NCBI GenBank assembly: GCA_022565195.1
Contig: JADFJZ010000070.1
Location: forward strand, 1 to 7,034
Source: Planctomycetota bacterium
GTDB lineage: Bacteria > Planctomycetota > Phycisphaerae > UBA1845 > CAIVHJ01
Direction of reading: 5' to 3'
Length of the DNA: 7,034 bases
In this document: positions 1-6,189 of the stretch, one piece after another
How positions within the stretch are numbered: position 1 is the stretch's first letter
Layout of the letters: each line of letters begins with the position of its first letter
Notes under the pieces: generated by a model
What the model saw: only the letters and a program-made list of their open reading frames with translations
What the model was told of the DNA's origin: nothing
Databases searched by the model: none
Made by a program: the position numbers and the translations under genes

Positions 1-1493
1 GCCTGCTGACAGCCTGTGTGGCTGCGCTGGGTTTGCTCGTCAGCACCAGCGCGCTTCTGGACTTTAAGGCGTCGAGGGCGCTTTATACTTTCCGAGAGAA
101 ACTCCAGCAGAGCCAATGGGACGCCGCGACCACAGATGTGGAGTTCGCCCGCCGCTACCGGCTGAATCCAAGCCGCAAGCTCACTGCATACTACGAGCAA
201 GCGTGGTGTCATTTGCGGATCGCCGAAGCAGCAACGCAGGATTTCCTGACGCGTGCCCAAGCTGAAGCCGATCCACAGAATCCCACGCCCACCGAGCAAC
301 TGTTGTCGGTTGGGCAAGAAGCTGTGACGCAGGCAAGCAGAGTCCTCGACCTGGTTGATCAGTTCTCCCAACAGACGACACAGTATTACGGCGCGTACCG
401 GCTCGCCGGCGGGGCGCTCCAACTGATGCGGCGTGTGGCGCTCGCCACGGGCGATCTGGCGCGGGCAGAGCAATACCGGCAGGCTGCGCTGGCTACGCTT
501 GCGAAAGAGCATGAGCGGCGGCCCTATGATGCGGGCTTGGTGGGGCACATCCTCGAACTCTCAGGCGAACTCAGAGTGCGCGAGGTTGTCCAGCTCATTT
601 GCCCGCCCATGCAGTATCACCAGGTCGATGAGCGATATTACCAATTGGTCCAAGAAATGGCACAGCGCCCAAGTTTCAACACGGAATTTCAGCCGATCCT
701 CACCGAAGCGCTGGCGACGCTAATTGCCCAGCCGGCGGGCAACGCACCGGTCCGCTATGCAGCCCAGAAACTTCGAATCGCAGCTTGGGTTGCCGCAGGC
801 AGGGGGGAATTCGCTGATGGGCGCGCCTACGCACGCAACGCCTTGAACCTGGCAGAGAAGGAGCGCGAGAGGTTCCCCATCGCGTATGCCATCGCCTACC
901 GCGAACTTGCCCATTTCACTTTTCTGGATAACCCCCACGATCCGCAAGCAGCCGTTGAGATCGCCCTCGAAGGCATGTCGCTGCTGCCCGCGTCGCACGA
1001 GGCAGAGCCGGTGAGGATGCGGATGCGCGAAAGGTTAGTGATGTATCACCTCGCGGCCGGCAAGGAGCAGACCGCGCTCGATCTCATCGTCGGGCGCGAT
1101 CAACTCAAGCCGGAAGCCATGCGGGCGGGGATGGCTTCTCGGTATCTGTCGCTGTGCCGGTTGCTGTCCTCCTTTGATGCGCCGCGCAGGCCGGACTATC
1201 TCCCGGCGCGCCTGGATCGATTCGATGAGTTGTGTCAGACGAGTCAAGTGGCGCCGCAAATCAAGCCCGTTGCGGCCATGCTCAAGGCTAATCTGGCCAT
1301 GCAGGCCGGAGATCTGTCGGAGTGTGTAAAGCACTGGGAAGACGCAATTGCGAAGGGCGCCAGTCCGGCACAGATCCTCGTGCAGGCTGAAAATGCAGCG
1401 AAAGAGCATCCGCAAAACGAGGCGCTCAACCGGTTTCTCCTGGAACTGAGAATCCAGTTGACGGGTCCCGGTTTGCTCGATGCCGGTCAGTGA
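1..1493 (+). CDS. Membrane-anchored TPR-like helical-repeat protein, 5'-truncated by the window edge
   Basis: I do not recognise a named family. The reading frame is open from the first whole codon at position 3 to a TGA at 1491-1493, giving 496 visible residues. A GTG at 18 could be a start, but no Shine-Dalgarno site precedes it and the hydrophobic stretch (LLTACVAALGLLVSTSALL) already runs before it. I therefore think the true start lies upstream of the window. That stretch looks like a single N-terminal membrane anchor or uncleaved signal, leaving the rest outside the cytoplasmic membrane or facing the cytoplasm. The remainder is almost wholly helical and Ala/Leu/Glu/Arg-rich. It has TPR-like pairs such as TGDLARAEQYRQAALATL, GEFADGRAYARNALNLAEK and AGDLSECVKHWEDAIAKG, the last near the C-terminus. 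Such solenoids usually serve as protein-binding scaffolds. No catalytic motif is visible. It converges on the glycosyltransferase-like gene and overlaps it by 7 bases. Confidence 0.8.
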   Translation, partial: LLTACVAALGLLVSTSALLDFKASRALYTFREKLQQSQWDAATTDVEFARRYRLNPSRKLTAYYEQAWCHLRIAEAATQDFLTRAQAEADPQNPTPTEQLLSVGQEAVTQASRVLDLVDQFSQQTTQYYGAYRLAGGALQLMRRVALATGDLARAEQYRQAALATLAKEHERRPYDAGLVGHILELSGELRVREVVQLICPPMQYHQVDERYYQLVQEMAQRPSFNTEFQPILTEALATLIAQPAGNAPVRYAAQKLRIAAWVAAGRGEFADGRAYARNALNLAEKERERFPIAYAIAYRELAHFTFLDNPHDPQAAVEIALEGMSLLPASHEAEPVRMRMRERLVMYHLAAGKEQTALDLIVGRDQLKPEAMRAGMASRYLSLCRLLSSFDAPRRPDYLPARLDRFDELCQTSQVAPQIKPVAAMLKANLAMQAGDLSECVKHWEDAIAKGASPAQILVQAENAAKEHPQNEALNRFLLELRIQLTGPGLLDAGQ

Positions 1494-2584
1494 CTCAGGT
1501 TCGCTCCGCGCTCCAACTCACTAACCTCGCGATACACTCTCGCAGTCTCCCGGGCCATCTCGCTGAGTGAGTGCTTGTTCTTGCAGTGCTCCAAGGCCCT
1601 GCTGGCCAGCAGGCGGGCGGCGGCGCGGTCCCTGAGCAGTTGGCGAATGGCCCCGGCCAGTGCTTCGGATGAAGGGTCCGGGCGAACCAGGACGGTGCGG
1701 TCATCGATCACGAAGTCTGAATTGGGCATGGCTCCGGTCACGGCGGCCATGCCTGCTGCCAAGGCGTGCAGCAGCCGAACATCGACGCGGTCAACGTCAC
1801 CCGGGACGACAAAAATATCAGCGGCCCGCATGGCGGCGGACCAATTCGTAAGCGGCAAGCCGATGGTGACGTGCTTGATCAAGTTCTCCTTCTCGACCAA
1901 CTTTCGCAAACGTGATTCCATGCGCCCCTTGGCGACCAGAAACAGCATCAGATCGTGCTTTTCGGTGACGAGGATCTTGGTCGCTCGAATGAGCCGATCG
2001 ACACCCGTCGAAGACTCGAATGCCGACATGCACAGCATCGTCGGGATGCGGTCCTCGTGATCAAAGCAGGTCGGCGCCGACGCCGGCAGCAGACCGGGCC
2101 TGACCAGCGCAATGTCCTCCGCATCCAGCAAGTGACGCTCGCAGGCCGCCTCGAGCAGTGGCTTGCTCGCGGCGATGAGCTTCTTCATGCGACCGAAGAC
2201 GCCCGAATCTTTGGGGTGCAGGTCTTCGGAGCCCAACAAGTGCCCAACCAGTGGCCGTCCAGTCTCCAATGCCAATTCATCAGCCAATCCGAACGATCGG
2301 CTCGTGATCGCATGGATCACCGTGGGCGGTTGGGGTTTCAATTCGCCGAGGATCTGCTGGACAGTCCGATCGCGCATAGGCCAGCGCAATCGCGGATGCT
2401 CGATCACCCGCACCGGACCCAGCGACAGTCGCCGCGCCGCGCTGGCCGGCGTAATGAGAATGACCTCGCTGACAAAATCAAGCAAGCCGACCGACAGATG
2501 CTCGATGACGGGGCCCAGGCGGTCGAAGGTCCGCTGATCGATCACCAGGGCAGCCCTGAATGCTCCGGTATCTTCATTGGCCAT
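1487..2584 (-). CDS. GT-B-fold (GT4-like) glycosyltransferase family protein with degenerate active site
   Basis: The 365-residue protein has the two-domain outline of a GT4-type glycosyltransferase, the family that moves a sugar from a nucleotide-sugar to an acceptor such as a lipid or polysaccharide. Residues about 10-165 form the N-terminal Rossmann-like half, with an acceptor-side strand (PTVIHAITSRSFG) near 87-99. Residues about 182-355 form the donor-binding half, with GVDRLIRATKIL near 194-205, AADIFVVPGD near 254-263 and LLHALAAGMAAVTG near 271-284. In active members a GR...K phosphate-binding patch and an EX7E motif sit in that second half. Here the equivalents appear to be S187-A188 and T193 for the patch, and D265 and H273 for the motif, so activity is doubtful. 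The start at 2584 is supported by GAGG (2590-2593 on the minus strand) five bases upstream. No signal peptide or membrane helix is seen, so it is probably cytoplasmic. It lies downstream of polA on the same strand, separated by an inverted-repeat element. No clear promoter of its own is visible. Confidence 0.8.
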   Translation of the reverse strand: MANEDTGAFRAALVIDQRTFDRLGPVIEHLSVGLLDFVSEVILITPASAARRLSLGPVRVIEHPRLRWPMRDRTVQQILGELKPQPPTVIHAITSRSFGLADELALETGRPLVGHLLGSEDLHPKDSGVFGRMKKLIAASKPLLEAACERHLLDAEDIALVRPGLLPASAPTCFDHEDRIPTMLCMSAFESSTGVDRLIRATKILVTEKHDLMLFLVAKGRMESRLRKLVEKENLIKHVTIGLPLTNWSAAMRAADIFVVPGDVDRVDVRLLHALAAGMAAVTGAMPNSDFVIDDRTVLVRPDPSSEALAGAIRQLLRDRAAARLLASRALEHCKNKHSLSEMARETARVYREVSELERGANLSH

Positions 2585-2589
2585 CGTTT

Positions 2590-2593
2590 CCTC
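2590..2593 (-). promoter_or_regulatory. Shine-Dalgarno site of the glycosyltransferase-like gene
   Basis: On the minus strand the bases GAGG lie five bases before the ATG at 2584 (GCGAGGAAACG then ATG). This supports that start codon and suggests that this organism uses Shine-Dalgarno initiation for at least some genes. Confidence 0.6.
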
Positions 2594-2628
2594 GCTTGAT
2601 CAACCCATATTTCTCATGTTGTTCTTGC

Positions 2629-2652
2629 CACGAAGACACAAAGGCACCAAGA
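2629..2652 (+). repeat. Three tandem copies of 8-bp unit CACNAAGR (left arm end)
   Basis: The units read CACGAAGA, CACAAAGG and CACCAAGA, directly abutting. They form the outer end of the left arm of the inverted repeat. Only position 4 and the final purine vary. Confidence 0.75.
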
Positions 2653-2773
2653 ATTGGAAATGGAGAAGGGAAAATGAAGAATGGAAAAAGGAGAAACAGC
2701 TTCCACTTCAAGCAAACAATCCCGAACTTTGCCTTTGCTTTCCCGTTCTTCATTCTCCATTCTCCATTTCTTT

Positions 2774-2797
2774 CCTTCGTGTCTTGGTGCCTTCGTG
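2774..2797 (-). repeat. Three tandem copies of 8-bp unit CACNAAGR (right arm end, reverse strand)
   Basis: Read on the minus strand from 2797 to 2774 the units are CACGAAGG, CACCAAGA and CACGAAGG. They oppose the left-arm set and build the outer stem, yet the order of unit variants differs from that in the left arm. Confidence 0.75.
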
Positions 2798-2812
2798 GCT
2801 AGAAATCCGGGT

Positions 2813-5545
2813 TCAATGCGACTTGCCTTCCAGCCAGTTCCGACCCCAACACGTATCAACGGCCAGAGGCACCTTCAGCGGCAGGGCGCTGCACATTTGC
2901 TCCCGTATCTTCTCGGCTTCACACGCTGCGCTGTCCTCATGCACCTCGAACACGAGTTCGTCGTGTACTTGAATGAGCATTCGAGGTCCGGCGGGATCCT
3001 CCTTGATTCGATCATGCACGTCGATCATGGCCTTCTTGATGAGATCGGCGGCGGAACCTTGCAACACCGTGTTGACCGCCAGACGCTCTCCCAGCATTCT
3101 CTGCTGTCGGTTGCGTGATTGCAATTCCGGCACGGGCCGGCGGCGGCCCAGGATCGTCGTGGCAAATCCCGTCTGTTTGGCCTTGTCGATGCACTCGTCG
3201 ATGAACAAGCGAATGCCGGGGTAGCGCATGAAGTACATGTCGATGAAATTCTGGGCCTCCGGCACAGACATGCCCGTGGTGCGGGACAGGCCGTAGGCCG
3301 ACTGCCCGTAAATGATGCCGAAGTTGACCGCCTTGGCCTGACTTCTTTGCTCGGCCGTGACTTCTGCCGCATCGACTCCGAAGACCTGCGCTGCCACAAA
3401 CCGGTGGATGTCTTCATTGCGCTCAAACGCGGAAACCAACGCGGCGTCTTGACAATAATGCGCCAGCAAACGCAATTCGACCTGCGAGTAATCCGCCGTC
3501 AGCAGCACATGATCCGGCTTGCCGGCGACGAAGGCCTTGCGGATCTGCCGGCCCAGAGCGGTCCGAATCGGGATATTCTGCAGGTTGGGGTCGTTGGATG
3601 CCAGCCGACCCGTGACCGCACCGATCATGTTGTAACTGGCGTGTACTCTTCCGGTTTTCGCGCAGACCATCCTGGGCAATGTATCGACATACGTGCTCTT
3701 CAGCTTGCTCAACTCGCGGTACTGCAACACTAACTCCGGCAGCGGATGGTCCGTCTCCGCCGCCAGCGTGCCCAGGGAATCCGCGTCCGTGCTCCGGCCG
3801 GTCTTGGTCTTTCGGACCACGCGGAGCCCCTGTTCATCAAAGAGCACTTCCGCCAGTTGCTTCGTGGAATCGATATTGAAGTTGCGGCCGGCCTCTGCGT
3901 AAATCTGCGCGGTAACTTCAACACGCTGGCGCTCAAGATCCTTTCCCATTTCAAGCAACAATGGAACGTCCAGGGCGACTCCGTTACGCTCCATTTGTGC
4001 GAGAACCTGAACCAGACGCATCTCGGTTTCCGCAAACAGCGGCAAGAACGACGATTCATCGAGCTGGGGTCGCAGCGTTTCATAAAACCGCCACGTGAAA
4101 TCCGCATCCTCCGCCGCATAGTCACAAACACGCGTAATATCGACGTTGTCGATGGTAATTTGCTTCTTGCCCTTACCAATCAAATCGGAAATCGGAATCA
4201 TGGTATGGTCGTACAATTCCCGAGCCAGCCAGTCCATGGAGTGCGATCGACGCAGCGGATCGAGCAGGAAACTGGCCACCATCGAATCAAACAGCTCGCC
4301 CACGACGGCGATTCCCGCCTCCGCCAGCACGATCAAATCGTATTTGATGTTTTGGCCGCACTTGGCGACTGCCGCGTCTTCAAACATCGGCCGCAGCGCG
4401 CGAACAACATCCTCCTGAGGCAAAGTGTCGCCGCCAACGCCACGTACGGGGACGTAAAACGCTCTGCCAGCCTCCCAGCTAATCGAGATGCCGACGAGAT
4501 TGGCTGCGACTGGATTGAGGCTGGTCGTCTCGGTGTCGAAAGCGAAGATCTTTTGCCGCCGCAGTTGCCCAACGAGCGCTGCCAGCTTCTCGGGAGTGTC
4601 AACCAGTACGTATTCGGTATCAATGGCGGCTGGACTCGGGGCGACGCTGCGTTCGGGCGGTGTTTCACGTGTCGTGCCCCCGTGATCCACTATTAAGTCG
4701 AGTTGTTCCAAAAGGCGTGTGAAGCCCAGCTCCCTGAAGACGGGCTTGAGTTCCGCAAAATTCATCGCCGAAACCCTGGCCTGTTCGAGGTCGAACGCCA
4801 CCGGCAGATCAGCCCGCAAGGTCACGAGTTTGCGGGTGGTCGCCAAATGCGGCGCGTAGGCTTTGACTTTCTCGCTCATCTTCGGCGTCAATTCGTCGGC
4901 ATGTTCAATGACAGCCTCCGCGGTGCCGTACTTGGCAATGAGCTTTGCTGCCGTCTTGATTCCGACGCCGACGATGCCCGGAATGTCATCGACGTTATCA
5001 CCCATGAGGCTCTGAATCTCGATGGCCTTCTCGGGCAGATAGCCTTTGGAGGCTTCAAGGGCGGCCGCGTCGATTACGGCGTCTTTGGCAGGATCGTAGA
5101 GCTTCACTCGTTCGCTGATGAGCTGCTCAAAATCTTTGTCTTTGCTGACCAGAAACGTCTCAATACTTTGCTTCTCGAAGCGCCGCGCCAGAGTCGCCAG
5201 TATGTCATCGGCTTCATAGTTCGCGACGGACAATACAGGCATGCCGATCGCTTTCAGTGACGCGACGATGCGCTCGATCTGGGGCGGCAAATCATCCGGC
5301 GGCGGCTCGCGTGTCGCTTTGTATTCCGGGTAGATCTCGCGCCGCGATTTCGCCGAATCGATTGAATCAATGGCCATTGCAAAATAAGTCGGTTTTCGGT
5401 CTTTGAGCAGGTTGAAGAGCATGGAAAAGAAGACGTAGGTGGCCCGCGTCGGTTCGCCGGAGGGGCTCGTCAAATCGCGAAATGGGGCGTAGTAGGCGCG
5501 ATAAATCTGTGCATGGCCGTCAAGGAGGTACAGCGACTCGGGCAT
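2813..5545 (-). CDS. polA: DNA polymerase I, full length with intact proofreading domain
   Basis: This cytoplasmic enzyme fills gaps, removes RNA primers during lagging-strand maturation and works in excision repair. At 910 residues from the chosen start it is close to the 928 of E. coli Pol I. Residues about 1-290 are the 5'-3' exonuclease, with LLDGHAQ (D9), YEADD (110-114), SKDKDFEQL (D136, D138) and GDNVDDIPG (182-190). Residues about 310-490 are the 3'-5' exonuclease, with FDTET (D337, E339), GQNIKYD (D403) and YAAED (Y476, D480) all present, so proofreading should work. Residues about 500-910 are the polymerase: motif A DYSQVELR (D685, E690), motif B RSQAKAVNFGIIYG (R734, K738, F742, Y746) and motif C QVHDELVFEV (H861, D862, E863). 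A longer frame reaches an ATG at 5650, but its 35 extra residues are unlike any Pol I N-terminus and would overlap the divergent STAS gene. MPESLYLLDGH fits the family start. No Shine-Dalgarno site precedes that ATG. A minus-strand promoter candidate ends six bases before it. Confidence 0.97.
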   Translation of the reverse strand: MPESLYLLDGHAQIYRAYYAPFRDLTSPSGEPTRATYVFFSMLFNLLKDRKPTYFAMAIDSIDSAKSRREIYPEYKATREPPPDDLPPQIERIVASLKAIGMPVLSVANYEADDILATLARRFEKQSIETFLVSKDKDFEQLISERVKLYDPAKDAVIDAAALEASKGYLPEKAIEIQSLMGDNVDDIPGIVGVGIKTAAKLIAKYGTAEAVIEHADELTPKMSEKVKAYAPHLATTRKLVTLRADLPVAFDLEQARVSAMNFAELKPVFRELGFTRLLEQLDLIVDHGGTTRETPPERSVAPSPAAIDTEYVLVDTPEKLAALVGQLRRQKIFAFDTETTSLNPVAANLVGISISWEAGRAFYVPVRGVGGDTLPQEDVVRALRPMFEDAAVAKCGQNIKYDLIVLAEAGIAVVGELFDSMVASFLLDPLRRSHSMDWLARELYDHTMIPISDLIGKGKKQITIDNVDITRVCDYAAEDADFTWRFYETLRPQLDESSFLPLFAETEMRLVQVLAQMERNGVALDVPLLLEMGKDLERQRVEVTAQIYAEAGRNFNIDSTKQLAEVLFDEQGLRVVRKTKTGRSTDADSLGTLAAETDHPLPELVLQYRELSKLKSTYVDTLPRMVCAKTGRVHASYNMIGAVTGRLASNDPNLQNIPIRTALGRQIRKAFVAGKPDHVLLTADYSQVELRLLAHYCQDAALVSAFERNEDIHRFVAAQVFGVDAAEVTAEQRSQAKAVNFGIIYGQSAYGLSRTTGMSVPEAQNFIDMYFMRYPGIRLFIDECIDKAKQTGFATTILGRRRPVPELQSRNRQQRMLGERLAVNTVLQGSAADLIKKAMIDVHDRIKEDPAGPRMLIQVHDELVFEVHEDSAACEAEKIREQMCSALPLKVPLAVDTCWGRNWLEGKSH

Positions 5546-5551
5546 GAGGGC

Positions 5552-5580
5552 ATCGTACTTCAGATCATTGCAGTGCTCAA
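5552..5580 (-). promoter_or_regulatory. Candidate polA promoter placed for a leaderless transcript
   Basis: On the minus strand TTGAGC (5575-5580, four of six to TTGACA) and TACGAT (5552-5557, four of six to TATAAT) are separated by exactly 17 bases. Only six bases (GCCCTC) lie between the -10 and the polA ATG at 5545, so the predicted transcription start falls on or next to the A of ATG. That agrees with the absence of a Shine-Dalgarno site. Matches of this strength also arise by chance, so this is a candidate only. Confidence 0.4.
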
Positions 5581-5638
5581 CTCCCACCGGCCTAGGGCCG
5601 ATGAGAATGCCGGGCAAGTTGTTCGGAAGCTCAGAGGC

Positions 5639-5642
5639 GAGG
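5639..5642 (+). promoter_or_regulatory. Shine-Dalgarno site deciding the STAS gene start
   Basis: GAGG at 5639-5642 is six bases before the ATG at 5649. The in-frame ATG at 5544 has no comparable site, and translation from there would add 35 residues unlike a STAS domain. This favours 5649 as the start. Confidence 0.65.
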
Positions 5643-5648
5643 TGCTGC

Positions 5649-6017
5649 ATGTCGGACTTTGAGGAAATGACCTTCGAGACTTTTCCGGAAGCTCTGGTCG
5701 TCGGCGTGCAGTCTGAGAAATTGGACTACATGGTGCTCGACAAACTGGAGCGCCGCATTACCGCCCAGGCGACCATGGCGGGCAAGTTCAACGTCATACT
5801 CGATCTCGGGGAGGTTGAGTTCATTCCCAGCATGCTCATGAGCGTGTTGGTCAAGACGCTCAAGCGCCTCGGCGATCAAGGTCGTAAATTCCTTCTCGTC
5901 GGCATGAATCGCCACATTCGGGCGTCTTTGAAACTGACGCGAATCGACGTCTTGTTCGACCTCCACGATTCCGTCAACGCCGCGCGCACGGCTCTGGGTG
6001 CGGGAGTATGTCCGTAG
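5649..6017 (+). CDS. STAS-domain protein, anti-sigma-factor-antagonist type
   Basis: The 122-residue product is essentially one STAS domain, the fold of SpoIIAA and RsbV. In that family a small cytoplasmic protein binds an anti-sigma kinase or similar partner and is switched off by serine phosphorylation. The core is visible: a beta strand and charged turn NVILDLGEVEFI (48-59), the helix start PSMLMSVLVKTLKRL (60-74), then strand KFLLVGMN (80-87) and the later segment IDVLFDLHDSVNAARTAL (99-116). The usual DSSG switch motif reads P60-S61-M62-L63. The serine at the phosphorylatable position is kept, but the flanking Asp, second Ser/Thr and Gly are not. No transporter or kinase domain is fused. 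The gene is divergent from polA, with 103 bases between start codons, and a sensor gene follows 172 bases downstream on the same strand. A partner-switching role is inferred from the fold and neighbour. No terminator is visible after the stop. Confidence 0.85.
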   Translation: MSDFEEMTFETFPEALVVGVQSEKLDYMVLDKLERRITAQATMAGKFNVILDLGEVEFIPSMLMSVLVKTLKRLGDQGRKFLLVGMNRHIRASLKLTRIDVLFDLHDSVNAARTALGAGVCP

Positions 6018-6113
6018 CCACGCTGGCCAATCCCCACTATTCCAGACTTCACTTCCGCACGCGGCAGATCCCTCGCACCGATCGGAAAAGCCGCTAAACA
6101 CGACCGTATTCCA

Positions 6114-6142
6114 TTGACCCGCATCGGCAGCGTCGATAGCAT
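6114..6142 (+). promoter_or_regulatory. Candidate sigma70-like promoter for the sensor gene
   Basis: TTGACC (6114-6119, five of six to TTGACA) and TAGCAT (6137-6142, four of six to TATAAT) are spaced by exactly 17 bases. Transcription would begin near 6149, giving a leader of about 40 bases before the ATG at 6190. It lies in the gap after the STAS gene, so the sensor may be transcribed separately as well as by read-through. Confidence 0.45.
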
Positions 6143-6176
6143 GGCAGTAGTATCGATTCTGGGGATGATGCTGGTC

Positions 6177-6180
6177 GAGG
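6177..6180 (+). promoter_or_regulatory. Shine-Dalgarno site of the sensor gene
   Basis: GAGG at 6177-6180, within the purine run GAGGGAAG, lies nine bases before the ATG at 6190. The frame is closed upstream by a TGA at 6166-6168, and no other ATG, GTG or TTG falls between that stop and 6190 in frame, so this start is well supported. Confidence 0.6.
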
Positions 6181-6189
6181 GAAGCAAAC

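Larger units (their letters stand above)
2622..2804. repeat. Long imperfect inverted repeat, MITE-like or REP-like, filling the polA downstream gap
   Basis: The arms, about 2622-2688 and 2739-2804, are reverse complements with scattered mismatches and a one-base bulge. The outer ends (left arm begins TTCTTGCCACGAAG, right arm reversed begins TTCTAGCCACGAAG) match at 21 of 25 positions over 2627-2651 against 2775-2799. The inner segments match at 28 of 33 positions over 2656-2688 against 2739-2771. About 50 bases form the loop, itself holding a 7-base inverted pair, AAGCAAA (2710-2716) and TTTGCTT (2734-2740). The left arm is nearly all purine and the right arm nearly all pyrimidine on the plus strand, unlike the surrounding GC-rich genes. 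No convincing open reading frame or transposase is present and I see no clear target-site duplication. The element ends nine bases before the last base of the polA stop codon, so in the polA transcript it would fold into a long hairpin. That could end transcription or protect the 3' end, which is inference. I recall similar CCACGAAGACAC-type sequences dispersed in environmental bacterial genomes, but cannot name a family. Confidence 0.8.

Noticed and set aside
1955..2599. A 214-codon plus-strand frame opposite the glycosyltransferase-like gene
   Set aside because: It is rich in Arg, Gln and His with no domain, and is antisense to a gene with clear fold segments and a Shine-Dalgarno site.
2629..2797. 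The repeated CACNAAGR units considered as a CRISPR array
   Set aside because: The units are 8 bp and directly abutting with no spacers, the two sets face each other, and no cas gene is present.
2577..2972. Plus-strand frames running through the inverted repeat into polA
   Set aside because: The translated segment simply reads the purine- and pyrimidine-rich repeat arms and the opposite strand of the polA 3' end.
3746..4696. A 316-codon plus-strand frame opposite polA
   Set aside because: It lies wholly antisense to the polymerase and exonuclease domains, whose motifs are intact. Its translation shows no family motif, as expected of a GC-rich shadow frame.
5588..5600. Small inverted repeat CGGCC-TAG-GGCCG in the polA/STAS gap, considered as an operator
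   Set aside because: The five-base arms are GC-only in a GC-rich background, with no second copy nearby, so chance is a sufficient explanation.
6017..6027. GCCA-CGC-TGGC hairpin just after the STAS gene, considered as a terminator
   Set aside because: The stem has only four pairs and no T-run follows.
6008..6097. A 29-residue plus-strand open frame beginning ATGTCCGTAGCC, overlapping the end of the STAS gene
   Set aside because: There is a weak GGGAG just upstream, but the product is short, Arg- and His-rich and without any recognisable feature. Conservation would be needed to believe it.
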